Assembly: GCA_031270565.1 (NCBI GenBank)
Contig: JAISXJ010000151.1
Location: 1-5,575 of the forward strand
Direction of reading: 5' to 3'
DNA: 5,575 nt
Source: Prevotellaceae bacterium
GTDB taxonomy: Bacteria > Bacteroidota > Bacteroidia > Bacteroidales > Paludibacteraceae
Below the pieces are notes generated by a model, which was not told the origin of the DNA, did no database searches, and saw nothing but the letters and a program-made list of their open reading frames with translations. How positions within the stretch are numbered: position 1 is the first letter of the stretch; each line of letters begins with the position of its first letter. Positions 1 to 5,557 of the stretch are shown one piece after another. A program made the position numbers and the translations under genes.

Positions 1-18
1 AGGTTCGCGAGGCGACTT
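1..18 (+). repeat. Left copy of 18-bp repeat shared by both window ends
   Basis: AGGTTCGCGAGGCGACTT is identical to positions 5558-5575 and in the same orientation. It contains a small hairpin, TCGC-GAG-GCGA, at 5-15. Both copies touch the window edge, so the full length of the repeat is unknown. Confidence 0.9.
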
Positions 19-76
19 TTTCCGCAAACTGCGCTATCGCTTGTATGCGGTTATGAAAATTCTGCCTTGCAGGCAG
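11..76 (+). repeat. Left copy of the inverted two-hairpin unit
   Basis: The reverse complement of 5441-5498 aligns to this unit. Positions 46-76 match the reverse complement of 5441-5471 at 30 of 31 bases, including the linker TTATGAAAATT and the stem CTGCCT/AGGCAG. Positions 11-26 match the reverse complement of 5483-5498 at 14 of 16. Between these, the interior of the first hairpin differs: 19 bases here against 11 in the other copy. Confidence 0.85.
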
Positions 77-93
77 TCTGGGAAGCCGTTTTT
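74..93 (+). repeat. 20-bp direct repeat, copy 1
   Basis: CAGTCTGGGAAGCCG followed by five T, directly after the stem-loop at 62-76 and overlapping its last three bases. An identical copy follows another stem-loop at 274-293, exactly 200 bases downstream. Confidence 0.9.
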
Positions 94-110
94 TTGCCCG
101 TTAGGGCGTT

Positions 111-259
111 ATGTGAATATCCGTAAGTGCAACTTACGGACATCGCAATACGCCGAACATCAACCCGTATGGGTTGAATTATCATTTAGTTCAACCCTAC
201 GGGTTGAGGTTGGTTGTGTTTCGCTGTTATCCGTAAGTTACACTTACGGTTATTCACAT
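111..259. repeat. Imperfect palindromic nest of four hairpins
   Basis: ATGTGAATA at 111-119 is the reverse complement of TATTCACAT at 251-259. Inside these lie two hairpins with the same arms CCGTAAGT/ACTTACGG, at 121-139 (loop GCA) and 231-249 (loop TAC). Inside those lie two TCAACCC/GGGTTGA hairpins, at 160-177 and 191-207. The outer pairs are mirrored about position 185, so the block is a palindrome made of smaller palindromes. Confidence 0.85.
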
Positions 260-273
260 TTTGTCCTTGCGGA

Positions 274-293
274 CAGTCTGGGAAGCCGTTTTT
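274..293 (+). repeat. 20-bp direct repeat, copy 2
   Basis: Identical to 74-93. Its 3' part AGCCGTTT (285-292) is also complementary to AAACGGCT at 313-320, an alternative to the local hairpin at 307-320. Confidence 0.9.
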
Positions 294-380
294 CTATTGA
301 TATATAAGCCGTAAACGGCTAATAGCGCAACATTATTCACTAACAACTACACTCTAATAACTACTAACTAAAAAAAGGCG

Positions 381-388
381 TATCTTTG
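381..388 (+). promoter_or_regulatory. Probable -7 box of the fabI-ruvC-hutU promoter
   Basis: TATCTTTG matches TAnnTTTG, the -7 element known for the main sigma factor of Bacteroidota. No TTG -33 element is visible at the usual distance upstream. Transcription would begin a few bases downstream and give a short A/T-rich leader before the start at 420. That leader ends in an A-rich run and has no Shine-Dalgarno motif, which is usual in this phylum. Confidence 0.5.
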
Positions 389-419
389 CAGCCGTCTAAT
401 TTTAATCGTTAAAAAAAAT

Positions 420-1253
420 ATGGGACATAATTTATTATCCAATAAAAAAGGGATTATCTTCGGCGCATTGAACGAGAAATCACTTGCATGGAAAGTTGCC
501 GAAAAAGCTGTACAGGAAGGAGCGCAGATTGTTTTGACCAATTCGCCGGTCGCCCTGCGTATGGGAGACATCGCGCAGTTGGGAGAGCGTCTGAACGCGC
601 CCGTCATTGCCGCCGATGCCACATCGGTAGAAGACCTTGAACGCCTCTTCACGGAGGCGCAAACGCTGTTTGGCAGTCAAATTGACTTTGTGCTACATTC
701 CATCGGCATGTCGCCCAATGTGCGCAAAGGGCGGTCGTACGACAATCTGGACTACGCCCTTATGGGAAAAACGTTCGATGTTTCAGCCATATCTTTCCAC
801 AAAATGTTACAGGTGGCAAAAAAACAGGATGCCATTGCCGAAGGCGGCTCAATTGTGGCGCTTTCGTACATTGCCGCCCAGCGTACTTTCGTTGGCTACG
901 GCGATATGGCTGATGCCAAATCATTGCTGGAATCCATTACTCGCAATTTTGGATGCCTCTACGGACAGGAAAAAGGCGTGCGCATAAATACCGTCTCTCA
1001 GTCCCCGACAATGACTACTGCCGGTAGCGGCGTAGGCGGGTTCGACCTGTTCTACCATTTTGCCGATAAAATATCGCCACTGGGCAATGCCTCCGCAGAG
1101 GAATGTGCCGACTACTGTGTGATGATGTTTTCCGATTACACCCGTAAAGTAACCATGCAAAACCTCTTTCACGACGGCGGTTTTTCCACTACGGGTATGA
1201 GCGTTAACGCCATGCAGCAGTACGCTAAAAGCTTTGATGTCAAAGAGCAGTAA
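420..1253 (+). CDS. fabI: Enoyl-[acyl-carrier-protein] reductase (FabI)
   Basis: FabI is a cytosolic enzyme that reduces the trans-2-enoyl-ACP double bond with NAD(P)H, the last step of each fatty acid elongation cycle. The 277-residue protein is an atypical short-chain dehydrogenase. The N-terminal nucleotide-binding region reads GIIFGALNEKSLAW (residues 11-24), in place of a classical TGxxxGxG. DATSVEDL (66-73) and HSIGMSPN (93-100) are FabI-like. The catalytic set appears to be Tyr150, Tyr160 and Lys167 in LSYIAAQR and YGDMADAK, with the same spacing as Tyr146, Tyr156 and Lys163 of the E. coli enzyme. INTVSQSP (189-196) and HDGGF (251-255) complete the fold. It is somewhat longer than the 262-residue E. 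coli protein, as I recall is usual in Bacteroidota. The start at 420 gives the expected N-terminus. It is the first gene of the likely operon, 18 bases before ruvC, and has no sign of damage. Confidence 0.96.
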   Translation: MGHNLLSNKKGIIFGALNEKSLAWKVAEKAVQEGAQIVLTNSPVALRMGDIAQLGERLNAPVIAADATSVEDLERLFTEAQTLFGSQIDFVLHSIGMSPNVRKGRSYDNLDYALMGKTFDVSAISFHKMLQVAKKQDAIAEGGSIVALSYIAAQRTFVGYGDMADAKSLLESITRNFGCLYGQEKGVRINTVSQSPTMTTAGSGVGGFDLFYHFADKISPLGNASAEECADYCVMMFSDYTRKVTMQNLFHDGGFSTTGMSVNAMQQYAKSFDVKEQ

Positions 1254-1271
1254 CAGCTTCTCTAACTTCGC

Positions 1272-1844
1272 ATGGAAAAGGAACGTATCATTTTAGGCAT
1301 CGACCCCGGCACAACCATTATGGGATATGGTCTGTTGCGTGTGGTGGGTAATTCTGCCGAGTACATCGCGCTCGGCATCATCGACCTGCACACCATCAGA
1401 GACCCGTATCTCACCTTACAGAAAATCTTTAAGGAAGTGATGGCGCTTATTGAACGTTACCTGCCCGATGAACTGGCGATAGAAGCGCCTTTTTTCGCCA
1501 AGAATGTACAGTCGATGCTCAAACTTGGACGAGCGCAGGGCGTAGCTATTACGGCGGCATTGACGCACGATATTCCGATTGCCGAATATGCTCCGCTGAA
1601 AATAAAGATGGCAATCACCGGCAACGGACGCGCTTCAAAAGAGCAGGTCGCTGACATGCTTTTCAGGATATTGAATATTCCTGCCGGCGACCTGCCCAAA
1701 GCCCTTGATGCCACCGATGGACTGGCGGCAGCTTACTGTCATTTTCTACAGTCATACCGTCCTCAGGAAAAGGTAAAATATCGCTCGTGGAAAGAGTTTA
1801 TCGGTAAAAATCCTGATAAAGTAAAAAAAAGTCATATTCATTAA
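1272..1844 (+). CDS. ruvC: Holliday junction resolvase RuvC
   Basis: RuvC is an RNase H-fold endonuclease. It acts as a dimer, with the RuvAB branch-migration complex, to nick Holliday junctions during recombination and repair. The 190-residue protein shows the four acidic metal-binding residues in their known contexts: Asp11 (GIDPGTT), Glu71 (LAIEAPFF), and Asp146 and Asp149 (ALDATDGLAAA), equivalent to Asp7, Glu66, Asp138 and Asp141 of E. coli. The family motif GNGRASKEQV is at 117-126. The C-terminal tail after about residue 165 is basic and looks lineage-specific. The ATG at 1272 places the first Asp at the usual distance from the N-terminus; no Shine-Dalgarno motif is visible. It lies 18 bases after fabI and 11 before hutU, so it is probably co-transcribed. 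ruvA and ruvB are not in the window; ruvC is often unlinked from them. Confidence 0.96.
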   Translation: MEKERIILGIDPGTTIMGYGLLRVVGNSAEYIALGIIDLHTIRDPYLTLQKIFKEVMALIERYLPDELAIEAPFFAKNVQSMLKLGRAQGVAITAALTHDIPIAEYAPLKIKMAITGNGRASKEQVADMLFRILNIPAGDLPKALDATDGLAAAYCHFLQSYRPQEKVKYRSWKEFIGKNPDKVKKSHIH

Positions 1845-1855
1845 CCACTTTCACT

Positions 1856-3865
1856 ATGATAACAACATTTCAACAGGAAATCAGGGAGGGTATTCCCGAC
1901 GTATTACCACCCGAACAGCAGTACGATACCGCTATTAATCACGCTCCCAAACGTAAAGATATTCTCACCGGAGAGGAGAAGCGGCTTGCTCTCAGAAACG
2001 CTTTACGTTATTTTCCTCAAAAACATCACGCTACGCTGGCTCCCGAATTTGCGGAGGAACTGCAACGTTACGGACGTATTTATATGTACCGTTTGCGTCC
2101 CGCCTGTGAGATGAAAGCGCATCCGATTGACCACTATCCGTGCCGTTCACAACAGGCTGCCGCCATTATGTTGATGATAAATAATAATCTTGACGATGCT
2201 GTGGCGCAGCATCCGCACGAGCTAATCACTTACGGCGGTAACGGGGCTGCATTTCAGAACTGGGCGCAGTACCGGCTTGCTATGAAATACCTCTCAGAAA
2301 TGACCGACAACCAGACTTTGGTAATTTATTCGGGACATCCGATGGGGTTGTTTCCTTCACATCCCGATGCGCCGCGACTGGTCATTACCAACGGTATGAT
2401 GATTCCAAACTACTCCAAGCCTGACGACTGGGAACGTTTCAACGCTTTGGGAGTAACGCAATACGGGCAAATGACTGCCGGCTCATTTATGTATATCGGT
2501 CCGCAGGGTATTGTGCATGGCACAACCATTACGGTAATGAATGCTGCCCGCAAACGACTGAAAGCGGGTGAAACCGATTTCAGAGGACAGATATTTGTCT
2601 CGTCGGGTCTGGGGGGCATGTCGGGCGCTCAACCAAAGGCAGGCGTTATTTCGGGCGTGGTGAGTGTCATTGCCGAAGTCAATCCAAAAGCGGTCGCAAA
2701 ACGCTATGAACAGGGATGGGTGGATGAGGTATATACCGATTTGGACGCGCTCCTGCCGCGTATTATGGCAGCAAGCCGGAAGAAAGAGGCGGTGTCGCTG
2801 GCATATCAGGGAAATGTGGTTGACCTGTGGGAACGACTGCAACAAGAGAATATTCCCGTTGATTTAGGCTCAGACCAGACATCGCTGCACAATCCCTGGG
2901 CGGGCGGATATTATCCGGCAGGCTATAGCTACGAAGAGAGCAACCGCCTAATGGTGGAAGACCCTGAGGCGTTTAAGGCTGCCGTACAAAACAGTTTACG
3001 GCGTCAGATTGCAGCCATTAATCAGTTAACCGCTCAAGGCATGTATTTTTTCGATTATGGAAATGCCTTTCTTCTGGAGGCTTCGCGTGCCGGAGCGGAT
3101 GTGATGAGCGCTAACGGACGGTTTCGGTATCCTTCATACGTGCAGGACATTATGGGACCGATGTTTTTTGACTATGGTTTTGGTCCTTTCCGCTGGGTAT
3201 GTACATCGTGCAGCGAGAAAGACCTTGCCACCACCGACCGGATTGCCCTTGACGTAATGGAGAAGATGCGGCAAACAGCGCCGCAGGAAATTATCGGTCA
3301 GTTGGAAGATAATATGCACTGGATACGCGAAGCGCATAACAACCGTTTGGTGGTGGGGTCGCAGGCGCGGATTCTCTATGCAGACGCCGAGGGACGTATG
3401 AAGATTGCCAAAGCGTTTAACGATGCCATTGCTCACGGCGAAATTTCGGCGCCGGTGGTACTCGGACGCGACCATCACGACGTCTCAGGAACCGATTCGC
3501 CTTATCGCGAAACCTCAAATATCTACGACGGTTCTTCCTTTACGGCAGATATGGCGGTACAGAATGTGATTGGCGATGCCTTTCGTGGCGCAACATGGGT
3601 ATCGTTGCATAATGGTGGCGGCGTAGGATGGGGCGAGGTGATTAACGGCGGATTCGGTATGGTGATTGACGGCTCTGCCGATGCCGAACGCCGGTTGACA
3701 AATATGCTTCTCTGGGATGTGAACAACGGCATTGCCCGTCGTAGCTGGGCTCGCAACGAGGGCGCTCTGTTTGCCATTAAACGCGAAATGGCGCGTACTC
3801 CAAATCTGGTTGTTACCCTGCCGAATATTGCCGACGACAACCTGATTAATACCGTCATGCCATAG
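1856..3865 (+). CDS. hutU: Urocanate hydratase (urocanase), long form
   Basis: Urocanase converts urocanate and water to 4-imidazolone-5-propanoate, the second step of histidine degradation, using tightly bound NAD+ as an electrophile in the cytosol. The 669-residue protein is complete. Family blocks are visible in order: ITYGGNG (124-130), the GSFMYIGPQGIVHGTT region (209-224), GLGGMSGAQPKAG (251-263, NAD-binding part), FGPFRWVCTS (442-451), GSQARILY (501-508), RDHHDVSGTDSPYRE (538-552) and LHNGGGVGWGE (584-594). It is about 110 residues longer than Pseudomonas-type HutU and resembles the animal and Bacteroidota long group. At the position where Pseudomonas-type enzymes carry ARICW with a reactive Cys, this one has ARILY, which I recall is normal for the long group. 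No hutH, hutI or formimidoyl transferase gene is adjacent; the neighbours are ruvC and marC. It is probably the third gene of the fabI transcript. Confidence 0.96.
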   Translation: MITTFQQEIREGIPDVLPPEQQYDTAINHAPKRKDILTGEEKRLALRNALRYFPQKHHATLAPEFAEELQRYGRIYMYRLRPACEMKAHPIDHYPCRSQQAAAIMLMINNNLDDAVAQHPHELITYGGNGAAFQNWAQYRLAMKYLSEMTDNQTLVIYSGHPMGLFPSHPDAPRLVITNGMMIPNYSKPDDWERFNALGVTQYGQMTAGSFMYIGPQGIVHGTTITVMNAARKRLKAGETDFRGQIFVSSGLGGMSGAQPKAGVISGVVSVIAEVNPKAVAKRYEQGWVDEVYTDLDALLPRIMAASRKKEAVSLAYQGNVVDLWERLQQENIPVDLGSDQTSLHNPWAGGYYPAGYSYEESNRLMVEDPEAFKAAVQNSLRRQIAAINQLTAQGMYFFDYGNAFLLEASRAGADVMSANGRFRYPSYVQDIMGPMFFDYGFGPFRWVCTSCSEKDLATTDRIALDVMEKMRQTAPQEIIGQLEDNMHWIREAHNNRLVVGSQARILYADAEGRMKIAKAFNDAIAHGEISAPVVLGRDHHDVSGTDSPYRETSNIYDGSSFTADMAVQNVIGDAFRGATWVSLHNGGGVGWGEVINGGFGMVIDGSADAERRLTNMLLWDVNNGIARRSWARNEGALFAIKREMARTPNLVVTLPNIADDNLINTVMP

Positions 3866-3887
3866 CAAAGAGAAGGGGTTGTATCAG

Positions 3888-3895
3888 TAACTTTG
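3888..3895 (+). promoter_or_regulatory. Probable -7 box of the marC-wbqC promoter
   Basis: TAACTTTG matches TAnnTTTG in the 65-base gap after hutU. It would start transcription roughly 25-30 bases before the marC ATG. No TTG stands at the usual -33 distance. The leader GCGTTC-A5-TAATTTA is A/T-rich without a Shine-Dalgarno motif. No convincing terminator hairpin lies between hutU and this box, so some read-through is possible. Confidence 0.5.
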
Positions 3896-3930
3896 GGCGT
3901 TCAAAAATAATTTAAAAAACTACTCAATTT

Positions 3931-4518
3931 ATGTCCTATATGACGTTAAGTTTTCAACAGATTGCAAGCGTTTTCATCGTTTTGTTTGCCATTATTGACA
4001 TTTTAGGGTCTATGCCCCTTATTCTGTCGCTTAAGAGCAAAGGGGAGATTATTCATCCCTTTCGGACGTCCGGAATTGCGCTGGCGCTACTGCTGTTGTT
4101 CCTCTTCGCGGGGGAAATCATCCTGAAACTATTCAATGTTGACATCCAATCGTTTGCTGTTGCAGGGTCTCTGGTACTGTTTTTAATGGCGCTGGAGATG
4201 ATTTTAGACATTGAACTGTTCAAAAACAAAGGTCCGAAAGGCAGTTCTGCCATTGTGCCGTTGGCATTCCCGTTGGTGGCTGGTCCCGGCTCGTTCACGG
4301 CGCTTATATCGCTCAGAGCGGAGTACGATATGATGAATATCGTGATTGCTCTGGTCGCCAACCTGATTTTTGTCTATGTCGTGCTGCACTCTACGGGGAA
4401 AATCGAAGAGATTCTCGGAAAGGGCGGCATTTATATTATGAGAAAATTTTTCGGCATCATTTTACTGGCAATTTCTGTGAAGCTGTTCACATCGAATGTC
4501 AGTCATTTGTTTATCTAA
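3931..4518 (+). CDS. MarC family integral membrane protein
   Basis: This is a 195-residue inner-membrane protein of the MarC (UPF0056) family. About six hydrophobic segments are visible, near residues 8-32, 46-68, 72-94, 110-128, 134-154 and 168-188. Family features include FAIIDILGSMPLIL in the first segment (the usual DP-G--P region, here with Asp23 but Ile in place of Pro), SFAVAGSLVLFLMALEMI (74-91) and PLAFPLVAGPGSFTALI (110-126), a short glycine- and proline-rich block typical of the family. The biochemical role is not established. The family was named from the E. coli mar locus, but MarC was later shown not to be needed for that resistance, so a transport role is only a guess. ATG at 3931 is the first start in frame after the predicted promoter; Met4 is an alternative. 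The next gene follows after 8 bases, which suggests co-transcription. Confidence 0.9.
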   Translation: MSYMTLSFQQIASVFIVLFAIIDILGSMPLILSLKSKGEIIHPFRTSGIALALLLLFLFAGEIILKLFNVDIQSFAVAGSLVLFLMALEMILDIELFKNKGPKGSSAIVPLAFPLVAGPGSFTALISLRAEYDMMNIVIALVANLIFVYVVLHSTGKIEEILGKGGIYIMRKFFGIILLAISVKLFTSNVSHLFI

Positions 4519-4526
4519 TCATTTCC

Positions 4527-5153
4527 ATGATGGTGCAGAAGCCTGTGTTATTACCAATGTCCTGTTTGGCGCCGGCGGAACACTATTACTGTCTAACGAA
4601 TTTCCAATGTGTTATTGACATGCATTCGCCTTACCGGAAACAAACGAGTGTCAACCGTTATGATATAGCAACTGCTACCGGCACGTTGACCCTTTCTGTG
4701 CCTGTGCAGAATGGGCACGGCAAAGTTCCGGTTGGGGATGCGCTGATTTCAAGGCACAGTTCATGGCAACGGATTCACTGGCGAACAATTGAAACGGCAT
4801 ACGGCTCATCTCCCTTTTTTGAATTTTACAGAGATGATTTGTATCCGTTTTACCACGAAGAGGTAGAGACGTTGCGAGAGTTTAATCTGGGAATACAAGA
4901 GACAATCCTGTCTCTCCTTGACTTTGATGAGAAGAAAGTGTCATTGTCCGAAGCATATATTGCTTATGACAGGAATGGGTATCACGATTTTCGCGAGCAT
5001 CTGCTACAGGGAAGAAAGGCGCTGCAAGTGGGGCTTGGGCTGATAGAGCCGTATCATCAAGTTTTCGTGGAAAAGCAGGGGTTTATTCCGCATCTCAGCA
5101 TACTTGATTTGCTCTTCAATATGGGACCGGAAGCGCGGCTCCTTTTCTTTTAG
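4527..5153 (+). CDS. WbqC-like family protein
   Basis: This 208-residue protein resembles the WbqC-like family (Pfam PF08889), found in O-antigen and other surface polysaccharide loci and widely as a single gene in Bacteroidota. Its reaction is not known to me. Recognisable blocks are the N-terminal LLPMSCLAPAEHYYCL (8-23), YRKQT (36-40), the WQRIHWRTIETAYGSSPFF stretch (80-98) and the C-terminal GFIPHLSILDLLFNMGPEA (185-203). No signal peptide or convincing membrane segment is seen, so it is probably cytosolic. Two adjacent ATG codons (4527, 4530) could both serve as the start. It lies 8 bases after marC. The stop codon is followed at once by two heptamer repeat copies, so the last few residues (LLFF) may be influenced by the repeat, but the family's C-terminal block is intact. 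Confidence 0.85.
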   Translation: MMVQKPVLLPMSCLAPAEHYYCLTNFQCVIDMHSPYRKQTSVNRYDIATATGTLTLSVPVQNGHGKVPVGDALISRHSSWQRIHWRTIETAYGSSPFFEFYRDDLYPFYHEEVETLREFNLGIQETILSLLDFDEKKVSLSEAYIAYDRNGYHDFREHLLQGRKALQVGLGLIEPYHQVFVEKQGFIPHLSILDLLFNMGPEARLLFF

Positions 5154-5167
5154 TTTTCAGTTGTCAG
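5154..5167 (+). repeat. Two heptamer copies abutting the wbqC stop
   Basis: TTTTCAG followed by TTGTCAG, beginning on the base after the TAG stop at 5151-5153. The first copy is identical to the unit of the longer tract at 5394-5435; the second differs by one base. Confidence 0.8.
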
Positions 5168-5190
5168 CGTTCAAAAAAAAATAATTTAGC

Positions 5191-5214
5191 CACGGATTAC
5201 ACGGAATTACACGG
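5191..5214 (+). repeat. Three CACGG units with lengthening spacers
   Basis: CACGG occurs at 5191-5195, 5200-5204 and 5210-5214. The first two are separated by ATTA and AATTA, and the third is followed by AAATTG. A run of nine A (5173-5181) lies upstream. I recall similar ATTACACGG-containing repeats scattered in several bacterial phyla, but this is memory and not a search result. Confidence 0.65.
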
Positions 5215-5247
5215 AAATTGCGCCTGCTCTAATAACTAAGTATTTGC

Positions 5248-5349
5248 TTTGGGTTGAAAACCCAAAATCAATAGCGCTGGGCAACGCCCTGCGATTGGGC
5301 GACGAGCCAAAAGACAGCCCTGAAAGGGCGTAATCGGAATCCTGATTCC
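5248..5349. repeat. GC-rich intergenic hairpin cluster
   Basis: The cluster begins with a perfect 8-bp stem-loop TTTGGGTT-GAA-AACCCAAA (5248-5266). Overlapping GGGC/GCCC inverted arms follow: 5279-5282 with 5286-5289, or 5285-5289 with 5297-5301, or 5295-5300 with 5306-5310 lacking one C. Next come GCCCT-GAA-AGGGC (5317-5329) and GGAATC/GATTCC (5336-5349). The competing arms mean only some can form at once. No T run follows a strong stem, so it is not an obvious terminator for wbqC. I infer a dispersed palindromic repeat. Confidence 0.75.
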
Positions 5350-5393
5350 ACAAATAATTGGTTAATTCTTTTTTTGAGGTGCTATGAAAAGAG

Positions 5394-5435
5394 TTTTCAG
5401 TTTTCAGTTTTCAGTTTTCAGTTTTCAGTTTTCAG
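5394..5435 (+). repeat. Six perfect tandem TTTTCAG heptamers
   Basis: The tract is 42 bases, six exact copies, preceded by AG and followed by TGTCACTG. Exact tandem heptamers of this kind can change copy number by slippage. Heptamer repeats (STRRs) are known in filamentous cyanobacteria; the resemblance is only in form. Confidence 0.95.
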
Positions 5436-5440
5436 TGTCA

Positions 5441-5557
5441 CTGCCTGAAAGGCAGAATTTTCATAACCGCAGGTCAGCGACCTGCGGAAAACGACGCCCT
5501 CCTATCCACTGCCTGACAAGGCAGGACTTTTTATCACTTGTCGCACCTTTCAGGTGC
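5441..5557. repeat. Right hairpin array, inverted relative of the left one
   Basis: Four perfect hairpins lie here: 5441-5455 (CCTGAAAGG core, arms CTGCCT/AGGCAG), 5467-5487 (arms CCGCAGGTC and GACCTGCGG, loop AGC), 5509-5524 (CTGCCT-GACA-AGGCAG) and 5543-5557 (GCACCT-TTC-AGGTGC). The linker AATTTTCATAA (5456-5466) is the exact reverse complement of 51-61. Positions 5441-5498 are the inverted counterpart of 11-76. Confidence 0.85.

Larger units (their letters stand above)
1..320. repeat. Intergenic array of about nine short hairpins
   Basis: This gene-free stretch holds a chain of near-perfect stem-loops. They lie at 22-50 (arms CCGCAAAC/GTATGCGG with one A-A mismatch, plus inner arms GCG/CGC), 62-76 (CTGCCT/AGGCAG, loop TGC), 96-107 (GCCC/GGGC), 120-140 (TCCGTAAGT/ACTTACGGA, loop GCA), 160-177 and 191-207 (both TCAACCC/GGGTTGA), 231-249 (CCGTAAGT/ACTTACGG, loop TAC), 262-275 (TGTCC/GGACA, loop TTGC) and 307-320 (AGCCG/CGGCT). 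The linkers recur: CAGTCTGGGAAGCCG plus five T occurs twice, and ATGTGAATA occurs in both orientations. An 88-codon open frame at 41-307 runs through the hairpins but resembles no protein and looks accidental. The array lies upstream of the predicted fabI promoter, so it is probably not in the fabI leader. I infer a dispersed palindromic repeat family; I cannot name it. Confidence 0.85.

Noticed and set aside
41..307. 88-codon open frame on the + strand in the left array
   Set aside because: It is built entirely of hairpin repeats and linkers, has no domain or homology I recognise, and no start signal; it is better explained by the repeat array.
1..320. CRISPR array
   Set aside because: The repeats are palindromes of differing sequence with no fixed repeat-spacer period, and no cas gene is present.
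352..363. CTCTAATAACTA shared with 5227-5238
   Set aside because: A 12-base A/T-rich match outside the hairpins and without surrounding similarity; chance is sufficient.
1263..1270. TAACTTCG before ruvC as a promoter box
   Set aside because: It misses the TAnnTTTG consensus by one base and ends two bases before the ATG; the close spacing to fabI argues for co-transcription.
2410..2845. Long minus-strand open frames inside hutU, and similar ones at 3134-3868
   Set aside because: They are shadows of a well-conserved urocanase frame, and none resembles a known protein.
5248..5266. Stem-loop as a rho-independent terminator for wbqC
   Set aside because: The stem is followed by AATCAATAG and not a T run, and it lies about 95 bases after the stop within a repeat cluster.
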